Origin: Planctomycetaceae bacterium
GTDB taxonomy: Bacteria > Planctomycetota > UBA1135 > GCA-002686595
Direction: 5' to 3'
DNA: 64,000 bases
NCBI GenBank assembly: GCA_016125265.1
Contig: WGMC01000006.1
Coordinates: 284,907-348,906, forward strand
The notes under the pieces were generated by a model that was not told the DNA's origin, made no database searches, and saw only the letters and a program-made list of their open reading frames with translations. A program made the position numbers and the translations under genes. Positions 1 to 8,636 of the stretch are shown piece after piece; position 1 is the stretch's first letter; each line of letters begins with the position of its first letter.

Positions 1-825
1 GAGAGCTCGGCCGTCACCGCCGTGCGCATCGAGGGGGCCCAGCACGAGTTCGACTCCCTCGAGGGTGTCTACGAGGACGTCACCGACATCATCCTCAACG
101 TGAAACGCCTGCGCATCCAGAACCCCGGTCAGGGGCGGATCCAGTGTGTGATCGAGAAGAGTGGCAAGGGCCCGGTGACCGGCGCGGACGTGAAGTGCGA
201 GGGCGATGCCCGCGTGATCAACACGGACCTGCACATCGCGCTGCTGAGCCTCGACCGCGACCTGCGCATCGAACTCGAAGTCGACAAGGGCCGCGGGTAC
301 GTGCCGGCCGAGGAGAACCGCCGCGAGGATCAGCCGCTTGGCACGATCCCCGTCGACTCGGTGTACTCGCCCGTGCACCGCGTGCGCTATGCGGTCGAGG
401 CCACCCGCGTCGGCAAATTCACGAACTACGACCGCCTGGTCCTCGAGATCTGGACCGACGGGACGATCTCGCCGGAACTGGCTCTGACCGAGGCCGCGAA
501 GATCTACCGCAAGCACCTCAACCCCTTCGTGCTGTTCGAGCCGATGCGGGAAGACGCACCCCTGGCGGGGGATCCCAGCCAATCGGAGCTGGCCCGCCGC
601 AGCCGCATGGGCGATGGCATGGACGGCTTGCTCCAGCGTCCCCTCGCGGACCTGGAACTGTCGGTCCGCGCGCGCAACTGCCTCGACAGCGCCAACCTGC
701 GCACCCTGGGCGAGCTGGTCGCTCTCAGCGAGCCGGAAGTCATGAAACTGAAGAACCTCGGCAAGACCAGCTTGACCGAGATCAAGAACAAGCTCGCTGA
801 GTTCGGCCTCGAACTCGGCATGTGA
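1..825 (+). CDS. rpoA: RNA polymerase alpha subunit, 3' part (start lies upstream of window)
   Basis: The reading frame is open from base 1 and its first residues (ESSAVTAVRIEG) match the interior of the alpha N-terminal domain, so roughly the first 50 codons lie outside the window; the GTG at 22 is not the true start. The N-terminal domain part dimerises to nucleate core polymerase assembly. The C-terminal 65 residues (about from LLQRPLADLELSVRARNC to the end) are the helix-hairpin-helix alpha-CTD that binds UP elements and activators, with the typical NLGKTSLTEIKNKL ending. rplQ follows 15 bases downstream, the usual end of the alpha operon. Confidence 0.97.
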   Translation, partial: ESSAVTAVRIEGAQHEFDSLEGVYEDVTDIILNVKRLRIQNPGQGRIQCVIEKSGKGPVTGADVKCEGDARVINTDLHIALLSLDRDLRIELEVDKGRGYVPAEENRREDQPLGTIPVDSVYSPVHRVRYAVEATRVGKFTNYDRLVLEIWTDGTISPELALTEAAKIYRKHLNPFVLFEPMREDAPLAGDPSQSELARRSRMGDGMDGLLQRPLADLELSVRARNCLDSANLRTLGELVALSEPEVMKLKNLGKTSLTEIKNKLAEFGLELGM

Positions 826-840
826 GAGAAGGAACACGAG

Positions 841-1236
841 ATGCGACACAAGGTATCGGGCAAAAAACTGGGCCGCACGGCGAGCCATCGCGTGGCGATG
901 ACGCGCAACATGGCCAACTCGCTCATCGATCACGAGCGCATCATCACGACGGTGCAGAAGGCCAAACACCTGAAGCCCTTCGTGGAGAAGCTCGTCACAC
1001 TGTCGAAGGACGCGTCCTTGCACCACCGCCGGCTGGCGTTCGCCCGCCTGCGCGATGAGGATGCGGTCTCCAAGCTGTTCGAGGTCCTCGGGCCGCGCTT
1101 CAAGGAGCGTCCCGGCGGCTACTGCCGCATCCTCAAGCTTTCGAAGAACCGCCTCGGCGACAACGGCCAACGGGCCCTGATCGAGTTCGTCGAACGCAGC
1201 CAAGGTGCGGGCGACGCGACCGCCGAAAGCGCCTGA
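841..1236 (+). CDS. rplQ: 50S ribosomal protein L17
   Basis: 131 residues, normal length for bacterial L17. The N-terminus [13 protein letters not shown] and the following [13 protein letters not shown] stretch are diagnostic of the family, which binds 23S rRNA near the exit tunnel. A GAAGGAA Shine-Dalgarno sequence lies about 8 bases upstream of the ATG. It is the last gene of the rpoA operon; a long hairpin follows about 55 bases after the stop. The C-terminal tail ([10 protein letters not shown]) is a short family-variable extension. Confidence 0.97.
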   Translation: MRHKVSGKKLGRTASHRVAMTRNMANSLIDHERIITTVQKAKHLKPFVEKLVTLSKDASLHHRRLAFARLRDEDAVSKLFEVLGPRFKERPGGYCRILKLSKNRLGDNGQRALIEFVERSQGAGDATAESA

Positions 1237-1291
1237 GATCGGCTTGTAGCGCGGCAACACCCCGCGCGAGCTCTCCAAGGCATCCCCAAGG

Positions 1292-1330
1292 CACACGGCC
1301 CATCCCGAGACGCTCGGGGTGGGCCGTGTG
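1292..1330 (+). terminator. Strong hairpin after rplQ
   Basis: Bases 1292-1309 pair with 1313-1330 over 18 positions, with one T-G wobble and a 3-base loop. No T-run follows, so if it terminates transcription it does so as a GC-only hairpin. It sits 55 bases after the last gene of the alpha operon. Confidence 0.7.
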
Positions 1331-1350
1331 TCGTACACCCGCTGCCGGAC

Positions 1351-2137
1351 GATGGGCCGGGCCTTCAGCCCGGAGCCTGTTCTTGCCGGAACCTGGGGCG
1401 TTGCCCCAGGCTACGATCGGGCGGGGCGTTGCCCCTCCCAGAGCCCCGAGCGTGCCCGTGCAGTCAGGCAGTCAGGCGGCGGCACGCGTGGGCACGCGGC
1501 ACAGGCACCCACGCGGACGTGGCACGCGTACGCGCACGGCCCCCACGCGCACTTCGCACCCACGCGCACTTGTCGCCCGCGCGCAGACGGCACCCGTGCG
1601 CACATGGCACCGGCACCCGCCCGCACGTAGCACCCGCGCTCACGTGGCACCCGAGCGCGCGTGGCACCCGAGCGCGCGTGGCACCCGAGCGCGCGTGGCA
1701 CCGCCGCGCACACCGCAATGGCACGCACGCGGACCGGCGCGCACATGCCACCCGGCACACCGCGCCCGCGCGGACTTGGCGCGTGCGCGCTGACGGCACC
1801 GGTGCGCGAGTGGCGCTGGAGGGCACGTTTCACACGTTGGCACCGCGCACACGTTGGCACCGCGCACACGTTGGCACGGCGCACACGTTGGCACCGCGCA
1901 CACGTTGGCACCGCGCACACGTTGGCACCGCGCACACGTTGGCACCGCGCACACGTTGGCACCGCGCACACGTTGGCACGGCGCACACGTTGGCACCGGG
2001 CGCGCGTTGGCTCGGGGCGCGCGTTGGCACGGGGCGCACGCATGGCCCTCCTGAGCGCCAACGGCGCGGCCGATCGTAGCCTGGGGCAACGCCCCAGGTC
2101 CCCGGTAGAGCGAGGCAAGGGCTGAAAGCCCGCTCCA
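1351..2137. repeat. Inverted-repeat-bounded element containing a 17-bp repeat array
   Basis: The two ends are inverted copies of each other. Bases 1391-1420 match the reverse complement of 2070-2099 perfectly over 30 positions, and similarity continues outward to about 1351 and 2137 with mismatches. Each end carries two small palindromes: an outer GGGC(T)TTCAGCCC type and an inner perfect CCTGGGGC-GTT-GCCCCAGG hairpin. The interior is almost entirely 17-bp tandem repeats. No transposase gene or clear target-site duplication was found, so it resembles a non-autonomous, REP- or MITE-like element. It lies in the 1.1-kb gap between rplQ and the convergent dnaE; the rest of the gap (2138-2366) shows nothing recognisable. 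Confidence 0.75.
1480..2045. repeat. 17-bp tandem repeat array (two subfamilies)
   Basis: From about 1836 to 2040 the unit TTGGCACCGCGCACACG repeats about 12 times head to tail; some units carry G for C at position 8 and the last three are GC-shifted. The preceding stretch from about 1480 keeps the same 17-bp rhythm in a diverged form, for example three consecutive copies of GTGGCACCCGAGCGCGC near 1661-1710, with occasional 6-base insertions. Because 17 is not a multiple of 3, all frames stay open and give spurious His/Thr/Arg-rich ORFs; these are not genes. Confidence 0.9.
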
Positions 2138-2366
2138 TTTGCGAATCGCCGATGGATGCGCCTGGCCGTCGGCCTGGGCCCCTAGGTTGCCGGCACCGGG
2201 TGGCGATGCACTGGGTACCTCGTGAGGGCGGGGCAAGTGCTGATGGCCGGCCCCGTGACTCACTGCTCGACACCGTCGGAACGCCCGTGCGACTGAGCGG
2301 TGCGACTGAGCGGTGCGCCATCGGGCTGCGGCGCGACAATAGAACACGCGGGGCAGGCCCCTCGCT

Positions 2367-5300
2367 TCAGATGCGCGCCAGGCGCACCCGGCCCGGGCCC
2401 AGCAGCGACTCGACCTCGCGCAGGAAGCTGGGCTCCAGCTTCACGGACAGTTCCTTGGGGCAGCGCACGCGGCGCAGGCGGCCGTCCTGGCCCTCGACAT
2501 CGAGGAAGAGCGGGCTGGTGCCCTTCATGCCGCGCACAAGGTTCGCCAGCTCGGCCAGCTTCTGTTCGTCCCGTCCGTCGACCCCGATCACGAGCGCGCC
2601 GCGGAAACGGGCGACGGCCGCCTCCACGGGCAGCAGCTCCTCGAGGATGAGCGCCGGCTGTTCACCGCGGTCCTCGAGCTTGGCTTGCACCACGACGATC
2701 GAGTCCTCGGCCAGGCGGTCCTTCACCTGTTCGAACGTGCGTGGGAACACGGTCACCTGCACCGAGCCCTCGAGGTCCTCGAGCTGGAAACGCGCCATCT
2801 TCTGGCCGGCGTAGTTGCCCGTCTTGACCACGGTCGTACTCAGGCTGACCACCAAGCCGGCAAGGGTTACCTCCGCGCCGGAACCCAGCGTCCCGAGGCG
2901 CGTGGTGGAGGTGGAGGACAGCAGGCTGAGCAGGCCGGCGTTTTCCTCGAGCGGGTGGCCCGACAGGTAGAACCCGAGCACCTCCCGTTCCGCCCGCAGG
3001 GTGTCGGCCTCGGAGAGGGCCTTGGTGTCGTCGATGGGGGCCACTTGGCTCACCGCGGCCGCCTCCTCGAACACCTCGAACATCGACGCCTGCCCGCTCT
3101 TGCGGTCGGCCGCGGCGCGCGCGCCGTCGATCAGCGCGCGGTCAAGGGCGGCCAGAACGGCGCCGCGGTTGTGGCCCGTCCAGTCGAAGGCTCCGGCCTT
3201 GATCAGGGCCTCCCAGGTGAGGCGGGTGACCTCGCTCGGGTCTACCTTGGCGCAGAGGGTGTGCAGGTCGGCGTTGTCGCCCACCTCGGCGCGGCAGCCG
3301 AGGATCGCCTCGATCGCCTTCTGACCGGTGCCCTTGATCGCGCCGAAACCGAACCGGATGTGTTCGCCCTCGGGTTCGAACTCCCACGTCGAGCGCCGCG
3401 AGTCCGGCGGCAGCAGTTTGGTGCGGCCGCGTTTGCAGTCGTCGAGGAAGGCCTTGATCTTGTCGGAGTCGTGCATTTCGCACGACATGTTCGCCGCGAG
3501 GAACGCCACGCGGTGGTTGGCCTTCAAGTACGCGGTCTGGTACGTGATCATCGCGTAGGCGGTCGAGTGCGACTTGTTGAAGCCGTACCCGCCGAACTTG
3601 ACGATGTTGTCCCAGGTTTCCTGCGCCGCACCGCGACTGCAGCCGTTCTTCTCCGCGCCCGTCACGAACTGGGCGGAGTACTTCTCCATGATCTCGGGCT
3701 TCTTCTTGCCCATCGCCTTGCGGAGGTTGTCCGCTTCGTTCAGCGAGAAGTTGCCGAGCACGTTGGAGATGAGCATGACCTGCTCCTGGTACACGAGGCA
3801 GCCGTAGGTGTCGCGCAGGATCGGCTCGAGGCTCGGGTGCTGGTAGCTGATCGGCTCCAACTTGTGCTTGCGCCGGCTGAACATCTCGTCCATGCCCGAC
3901 TCGAGAGGCCCCGGTCGGTACAGCGCCAGAACGGCGATCAGGTCCTCGAAGCAGTCGGGTTTGAGGCGCGCCAGCAGTTTGCGCATGCCCTCCGATTCGA
4001 GCTGGAACACGCCGAGGGTGTCGCCGCTCATCAGCATGCGGTAGGTTGCGGGGTCGCCGGGGGGCAGGTTGTCGAGGTCTGGCGGTGTGCCGCCCTGCTT
4101 GGCGATGTTCTTGAGCGCGCGGTCGAGGATCGTAAGCGTGCGCAGCCCCAGGTAGTCCATCTTGAGGAGGCCGAGCTCTTCCAGTTGGCCTGCCGGCCAC
4201 TGGGTCGAGACGTCCTCGCCCTGCACGCAGAGCGGCACGTAGTCCGTGATGGGGCGGTCCGCGATGACCACACCCGCGGCGTGCGTGGAGATGTGGCGCA
4301 CCTGGCCCTCGAGCTCGACGGAGAGCCCGAACAGCTCCTCGAGGCCCGGCATCTCGCGGCGCAGGACGGCGAGGTCCTCGTCCGACTCCAGCGCCTTCCT
4401 CAGGCTGGGCGCGCCTGGACCCGCGGGGATCTTTTTGGCGACGCGGTCGACGTCGCGCAGCGGGATGTCGAGTGCCCGGCCCACGTCCCGCACCACCGTG
4501 CGCGACGCCATGGTTCCGAACGTGACGATCTGGGCCACGTAGTCGTTGCCGTAGCGCTCGCGTGTGTACTGCATCACCCGCTCGCGCCCCTCCTTGCAGA
4601 AGTCGATGTCGATATCCGGCATCGACACCCGGGCGCTGTTCAGGAAGCGCTCGAAGAGCAAGTCGTACTTCAGCGGGCAGACCTTGGTGATGCCCAGGAG
4701 GTACGCGACCATGGACCCGGCCGCCGATCCGCGCCCCGGGCCCACCGGAATGCCGTTGTCGCGGGCCCAGCGGATGATGTCCCACACGATCAGGAAGTAG
4801 GACACGAAGCCCAGCTCGCGGATGACGCGTTTTTCGTACTCGAGCCGCTCGCGCGCCGCGGTGTGCGCGCCGCCGTAAAGCCGCTCGAGGCCCTCCTCGA
4901 GGAGGCGGTCGAACAGCGTTTCGGGCGAGCTGTTGTCGTCGGGCGAGTAGACGGGGACGTGGTACTTGCCGAACTCGATCTCGAGCTCGACCTGGTCGGC
5001 CACGTCCATCGTGGCGCGCACGGCGTCGGGCAGGTCGCGGAACTCGTGGGCCATCTCCTCGCGCGTGCGGAAGAAGAGTGTGTTCGTGTCCATGCGGAAG
5101 CGCTTCTCGTCCGTGCGCTTCGCACCCGTGTTGATGCAGAGCAGCACGTCCTGGACCGCGCAGTCCTCGTGCCGCAGGTAGTGGATGTCGTTGGTGGCGA
5201 CCAGCGGGATCCCCATGCGCTGGTGCAGGCGGTGCATGGCGACGTTGCAGTCCTCTTGGATCTGGATGCCGTTCCTCTGCAGCTCCAGCCAGAAGTGCTC

Positions 5301-5810
5301 CGGACCGAAGAGGTCGCGGAGCTCCATCGCGACCTTCTCTGCCTCGGCTTCCTTGCCGCGGCGGAAGAGTTTGTTCATCTCGCTCGACAGGCAGCCCGAG
5401 AGGCAGGTGATGCCCCGGGCGTACTGGGCGAGCAACTCACGGTCCACGCGCGGGCGCACGTGCATGCCCTCGGTGTAGGCGAGGGACGTGAGCTTGATGA
5501 GGTTCTTGTAGCCCTCGTGGGTGCGGGCCAGCAGCGTCAGGTGCGAGTACGGGTTGTCCTCGCGGTGGTGCGGCTTCTTGCGCGAGGCTTGAGCAATGTA
5601 GACCTCACAACCGAGGATCGGTTTCACGCCCGCCGCGCGGCAGCTCTTGTAGAGCTCGATGGCGCCGAACATGTTTCCATGGTCGGTCAGCGCGAGGGCC
5701 TTCTGCCCGTCGCGGACACAGGCTTCCACCAGCGCGGGGATGCGGTTGGCGCCATCCAGCAGGCTGTACTCCGAGTGCACGTGGAGGTGGGCGAAGTCGG
5801 GTGCGCTCAT
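2367..5810 (-). CDS. dnaE: DNA polymerase III alpha subunit
   Basis: 1147 residues, the normal DnaE1 size. The protein begins MSAPDFAHLHVHSEYSLLDG, the start of the PHP domain (about residues 5-270). The polymerase core carries GPGRGSAAGS and the catalytic PDIDIDF motif at about residues 396-402, matching the metal-binding aspartates of E. coli DnaE. A helix-hairpin-helix region and an OB fold (about 990-1080) follow. The frame stays open upstream to 6194, but that extension runs through a hairpin repeat and is arginine-rich nonsense, so the ATG at 5810 is preferred. It is the replicative polymerase that extends DNA within the holoenzyme, together with the clamp loader whose DnaX subunit is encoded at 8.9 kb. 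It is downstream of the carbamoyltransferase gene on the same strand, separated by 429 bases of repeats. Confidence 0.96.
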   Translation of the reverse strand: MSAPDFAHLHVHSEYSLLDGANRIPALVEACVRDGQKALALTDHGNMFGAIELYKSCRAAGVKPILGCEVYIAQASRKKPHHREDNPYSHLTLLARTHEGYKNLIKLTSLAYTEGMHVRPRVDRELLAQYARGITCLSGCLSSEMNKLFRRGKEAEAEKVAMELRDLFGPEHFWLELQRNGIQIQEDCNVAMHRLHQRMGIPLVATNDIHYLRHEDCAVQDVLLCINTGAKRTDEKRFRMDTNTLFFRTREEMAHEFRDLPDAVRATMDVADQVELEIEFGKYHVPVYSPDDNSSPETLFDRLLEEGLERLYGGAHTAARERLEYEKRVIRELGFVSYFLIVWDIIRWARDNGIPVGPGRGSAAGSMVAYLLGITKVCPLKYDLLFERFLNSARVSMPDIDIDFCKEGRERVMQYTRERYGNDYVAQIVTFGTMASRTVVRDVGRALDIPLRDVDRVAKKIPAGPGAPSLRKALESDEDLAVLRREMPGLEELFGLSVELEGQVRHISTHAAGVVIADRPITDYVPLCVQGEDVSTQWPAGQLEELGLLKMDYLGLRTLTILDRALKNIAKQGGTPPDLDNLPPGDPATYRMLMSGDTLGVFQLESEGMRKLLARLKPDCFEDLIAVLALYRPGPLESGMDEMFSRRKHKLEPISYQHPSLEPILRDTYGCLVYQEQVMLISNVLGNFSLNEADNLRKAMGKKKPEIMEKYSAQFVTGAEKNGCSRGAAQETWDNIVKFGGYGFNKSHSTAYAMITYQTAYLKANHRVAFLAANMSCEMHDSDKIKAFLDDCKRGRTKLLPPDSRRSTWEFEPEGEHIRFGFGAIKGTGQKAIEAILGCRAEVGDNADLHTLCAKVDPSEVTRLTWEALIKAGAFDWTGHNRGAVLAALDRALIDGARAAADRKSGQASMFEVFEEAAAVSQVAPIDDTKALSEADTLRAEREVLGFYLSGHPLEENAGLLSLLSSTSTTRLGTLGSGAEVTLAGLVVSLSTTVVKTGNYAGQKMARFQLEDLEGSVQVTVFPRTFEQVKDRLAEDSIVVVQAKLEDRGEQPALILEELLPVEAAVARFRGALVIGVDGRDEQKLAELANLVRGMKGTSPLFLDVEGQDGRLRRVRCPKELSVKLEPSFLREVESLLGPGRVRLARI

Positions 5811-5977
5811 GACGGGTGGTGGCCTGGCGGCCGTTGGCGGCGGAAAGAAACGAGTTCCGAGTTCGCCCCGGGGAGGCGAACCGTGGGACGGCGCGGCGAG
5901 CGCCGTCGGGCGACGGACCGGCGGGCAGCGCGACGCGCAACACCCCACCCGGGCCGTGCGGGGCGCGCCGCTGCTCT

Positions 5978-6243
5978 CAGAGTGTGGGAAAAAATCGGCC
6001 CGCGGCCGATGGTTTTCCGCACTCTGCCGCTCCAGCGCCGCAAGGCGATGGGCCAAACGGCACCTGAGAGGCCATTGACTTGGGCCGTGCCTATTTTTTC
6101 CCAGCCTCTCAGAGAGAGGGAAAAAATCGGGGCCTTGGCCGATTTTTGCGCTCGAACGGGCTCCAGCGCCGCCAGGCGATGGGCCAAACATCATCTGAGA
6201 GGTACTTCGGTCGGGCCGTGCCGATTTTTTCTCAACCTCTCAG
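5978..6243 (-). repeat. Two tandem copies of a hairpin repeat between argF' and dnaE
   Basis: Two units of about 130 bases lie head to tail and, with flanks, make up the 429-base gap between the two genes. Each has a long A/T-containing hairpin (5978-6026; 6122-6147) followed by an approximately 83-base core (6030-6112; 6161-6243) that starts CTCCAGCGCCGC and ends in a pair of inverted 9-mers. In the first core 6064-6072 (CTGAGAGGC) pairs with 6104-6112; in the second 6195-6203 (CTGAGAGGT) pairs with 6235-6243. The last base of the arm changes together with its partner, which argues for selection on the folded form. Read on the minus strand, the distal arm of the 6161-6243 core supplies the TGA stop codon of argF'. 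Bases 5811-5977 show nothing further. Confidence 0.85.
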
Positions 6244-7268
6244 TGTCGCAGCAGCATCGTCAAGAGAGCCTTGGCCGAGTGCAAGCGGTTCTCGGCCTGC
6301 AGATGGACCAAACTGCGGGGCCCATCCAAGACCTCGTCGGTCACCTCGACGTTGCGCCGTATCGGCATGGCGTGCATCAGTCGCGCGTCGTCCCCGCGGG
6401 CCATCAGGCGCTCGTCGATGCGCCAATCCTTGAAGCGCGCGCGCCGACTCGCCGACAGCGTGGCATTGTCGTAGTCGCCGAGCGACTGCCACGAACGCGC
6501 GTAGACCACGTGGGCACCCTCGACGGCGGACTCCAGCTCTTCCTGCTGCTCCAACTCCGCGCCGGTGGTGCCGGCCACACGGCGCACGTCCGTGAGCACC
6601 CCCTCGTCCAACTCGTACCCGGCGGGGTGCGCGACGCGGATGTGCATGCCGGCGAGCGCCGCCGCGAAGAGCAGCGAATGGGCGACGGCGGCGCTGGCCG
6701 GCTGAGGCGAGTGCACCCACGCCAGGGTCAGGCGTTTGCCGCGCAACGAGCCGACGTGCTCGCGCAACGTCATCAGGTCGGCAAGTCCCTGCAGCGGGTG
6801 CCACAGGGCGCTTTCCATGTTGATGACGGGCACCTTCGCGTAACGCGCCCACGCGCGGATGTGGGCGTCCTGGCGGTCGACTTCCCAGCTCTGCCCTTCC
6901 ACCGGCGGGCGCACCGCGAGGGCGCTGACATAGCTGGAGAGCACCGCCGCCGCGTCGCGGATGTGTTCGGGCGCCTTGCCGTCCATCACGCGGCCCTCGC
7001 GCACTTCGAGGTCCCAGAAATCGCTCGCCGCCGCCAGGGCGATCGTGCGACCGCCGAGTTGGTTCATGGCCGCCTCGAAGGAGCTGCGTGTGCGCAGGGA
7101 AGGGCGGAAGAACAACATGCCCACCGAGCGCCCGGCCAGGTCCGGCCGCGCCGGTTTGTGTTTGAGCCTCCGGGCGAGGTCGAGCAGGTCTTCGATCTGC
7201 TGGGGCGTGAAATCGTCGAGGCGGGTGAAGTGCCGCACCCCGTCACCAGAACCGTCCGCGTGGGCCAT
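6240..7268 (-). CDS. argF': N-acetylornithine / N-succinylornithine carbamoyltransferase
   Basis: 342 residues of the aspartate/ornithine carbamoyltransferase fold. Carbamoyl phosphate is bound by FFRPSLRTRSSFE (SLRTR rather than the STRTR of classical enzymes) and by WHPLQGLADL. The C-terminal motif is MHAMPIRRNVEVTDEVL instead of the HCLPR of ornithine carbamoyltransferase. The SLRTR, MDG(K)xPEH and PxRRNxxVTD combination is that of the acetyl- or succinylornithine-specific enzymes known from Xanthomonas and Bacteroides, which make arginine through acylated intermediates. Which acyl group is used cannot be decided by eye. A TAAGGT box ends 6 bases before the ATG and there is no Shine-Dalgarno, so the mRNA may be leaderless. 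Its stop codon lies inside a repeat. Confidence 0.85.
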   Translation of the reverse strand: MAHADGSGDGVRHFTRLDDFTPQQIEDLLDLARRLKHKPARPDLAGRSVGMLFFRPSLRTRSSFEAAMNQLGGRTIALAAASDFWDLEVREGRVMDGKAPEHIRDAAAVLSSYVSALAVRPPVEGQSWEVDRQDAHIRAWARYAKVPVINMESALWHPLQGLADLMTLREHVGSLRGKRLTLAWVHSPQPASAAVAHSLLFAAALAGMHIRVAHPAGYELDEGVLTDVRRVAGTTGAELEQQEELESAVEGAHVVYARSWQSLGDYDNATLSASRRARFKDWRIDERLMARGDDARLMHAMPIRRNVEVTDEVLDGPRSLVHLQAENRLHSAKALLTMLLRH

Positions 7269-7402
7269 GCGCCTACCTTAGCGCCGCTGCGCTCGAGGCC
7301 GGAAGGCGCGATTCGCCCCGAGACCCGAGGGTCGGAGAAGGCGCGCCGCCGGGCGGGGGAGGGGCGCCCCGTGTCGGGGGCGGATTCTCGAGGGGACCTC
7401 GC

Positions 7403-7432
7403 TTGACACGCCCTTGCGCCGATGGCTATACC
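7403..7432 (+). promoter_or_regulatory. Sigma-70-type promoter of tRNA-Arg
   Basis: A consensus -35 box TTGACA (7403-7408), an 18-base spacer and a -10 box TATACC (7427-7432) stand 14 bases before the mature tRNA 5' end. This is the best vegetative promoter match in the window. Confidence 0.75.
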
Positions 7433-7445
7433 GTTCGCCCTCTAG

Positions 7446-7522
7446 GCACCCATAGCTCAATTGGATAGAGCATCTGACTACGGATCAGAAGGTTAGAGGT
7501 TCGAGTCCTCTTGGGTGTACCA
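7446..7522 (+). tRNA. tRNA-Arg (anticodon ACG)
   Basis: A 77-base cloverleaf with CCA encoded. The acceptor stem GCACCCA pairs with TGGGTGT (one G-T wobble), the anticodon arm is TCTGA/TCAGA around loop CTACGGA, and the T-loop is TTCGAGT. The anticodon ACG needs A34-to-inosine editing to read CGU, CGC and CGA. The gene for the deaminase, tadA, begins about 100 bases downstream. Confidence 0.96.
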
Positions 7523-7529
7523 CCTCCAA

Positions 7530-7551
7530 CCGGGGCGCTCCGCCGCCCCGG
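7530..7551 (+). terminator. Hairpin after tRNA-Arg
   Basis: CCGGGGCG (7530-7537) pairs perfectly with CGCCCCGG (7544-7551) around a 6-base loop, eight bases after the tRNA CCA. No T-run follows. Confidence 0.5.
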
Positions 7552-7626
7552 TCCCCGTGGCCCGCTCCGCCCGTGCACGGCACTCCCGACAGCCCGAGCC
7601 CGGCCGAAGAATCCGCCCCCGGCCCG

Positions 7627-8163
7627 ATGGCCTTCGGAGCCGAGGACTGCGCCGGCATGGAAGCAGCCCTCGCGGAAGCGCGCCGGGCCCTTCGCGAGGA
7701 AGAGGTGCCCATCGGCGCCGCGGTGCTGCTCGACGGCAAGGTGGTGGGCCTGGGCCACAACCGCACACGCGCGGACATCGACCCCACGGGCCACGCCGAG
7801 ATCTTGGCCCTGCGTGCCGCGTGCGCCGCGGTAGGGGCCAACCGCCTGGTGGGGGCGACGGTCTACACGACGGTCGAGCCGTGTTTCATGTGCGCCGGCG
7901 CCCTCATGCACGCCCGGGTCGCGCGGGTGGTCTGGGCGGTGCGCGACCCCAAGTTCGGAGCGTGCGCGTCGCTCGCCGAAGTGCTGCGGCACCCGGGCCT
8001 GAACCATCGGGTCGACCAGGCGGAGGGCCTGATGGCCGACGAAGCGCGGGCCCTGCTCCAAGGTTTCTTCCGGGCGATCCGCGCCGCGCGTCGGGACCCC
8101 GGCGGAGTCGGCGGCGCCTCCGCTGGCGAGCCAAACGATGCCGCGGAACGCCACGGAGGCTGA
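7627..8163 (+). CDS. tadA: tRNA adenosine(34) deaminase
   Basis: 178 residues from ATG 7627. This start gives a leader before the first helix close to that of known TadA proteins; an in-frame GTG at 7573 would add 18 proline/serine-rich residues. The zinc cytidine-deaminase-fold motifs are present: the proton-shuttling glutamate in HAEILAL and the two zinc cysteines in EPCFMCAGA. The following MHARVARVVWAVRDPKFGA stretch is typical. The enzyme converts A34 of tRNA-Arg(ACG) to inosine in the cytoplasm, and that tRNA gene is immediately upstream. The last 35 residues form an Ala/Gly-rich tail. Confidence 0.93.
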   Translation: MAFGAEDCAGMEAALAEARRALREEEVPIGAAVLLDGKVVGLGHNRTRADIDPTGHAEILALRAACAAVGANRLVGATVYTTVEPCFMCAGALMHARVARVVWAVRDPKFGACASLAEVLRHPGLNHRVDQAEGLMADEARALLQGFFRAIRAARRDPGGVGGASAGEPNDAAERHGG

Positions 8164-8334
8164 CCCCAGGATCCCCGGAGCACACCCGCCCGGGCCGCTT
8201 CCGTTTTCTCGCTTGGCGCGCGGCCCCGAAGAGGAGAGAATGTTCGACCGATCCGCGAGCGCGCCCGCCTGGGCCACCCGCGGCTTAACAACGCACAGGT
8301 CGCGTCCCGCCCCCCAACGTGGGACGCGCCCAAC

Positions 8335-8424
8335 GGAGAGGTGCCGGAGCGGCTGAACGGGCTGGTTTCGAAAACCAGAGTGTCCTAACGGGCATCGGGG
8401 GTTCGAATCCCTCCCTCTCCGCCA
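8335..8424 (+). tRNA. tRNA-Ser (anticodon CGA)
   Basis: A 90-base class II tRNA with a long variable arm and encoded CCA. Acceptor GGAGAGG pairs with CCTCTCC; the anticodon stem CTGGT/ACCAG surrounds loop TTCGAAA, giving CGA, which reads UCG. Discriminator G is the serine identity base. Bases 8164-8334 before it show nothing recognisable. Confidence 0.95.
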
Positions 8425-8534
8425 TTCCACAGCCCATCTTCGGATCGCAGCGGTCGAGGCCGCGCCCGCTGCCCGCGCCCGCTGCCCGCGCCGCGGCCGC
8501 GAGCTGCGACGATCCGGGGAGGGAACGCACAAAG

Positions 8535-8627
8535 GGAGAGGTGTCCGAGTGGCTTAAGGAGCACGCTTGGAAAGCGTGTGTGTCGGTATTCCCGGCACCG
8601 TGGGTTCAAATCCCACCCTCTCCGCCA
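8535..8627 (+). tRNA. tRNA-Ser (anticodon GGA)
   Basis: A 93-base class II tRNA with encoded CCA. Acceptor GGAGAGG pairs with CCTCTCC, identical to the preceding tRNA-Ser. The anticodon stem CACGC/GCGTG surrounds loop TTGGAAA, giving GGA, which reads UCC and UCU. Discriminator G. It is followed directly by the SRP RNA. Confidence 0.95.
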
Positions 8628-8636
8628 TGCTGCGCG

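Noticed and set aside
1836..2040. TTGGCAC units read as multiple sigma-54 -24 elements
   Set aside because: The -12 GC is missing at the required spacing; TGGCACC is followed by GCGCACAC.
1480..2045. Possible CRISPR array
   Set aside because: Units abut each other with no variable spacers, and no cas gene is in the window.
1319..2347. Several His/Thr/Arg-rich ORFs in the 17-bp array
   Set aside because: All frames are open because the period is 17; the peptides merely repeat the DNA and have no start signals.
2685..7406. 1573-codon open frame opposite dnaE and argF'
   Set aside because: It is antisense to two clearly recognised genes; the translation is Val/Arg/His/Gln-rich with no domain, a by-product of GC-rich codon positions.
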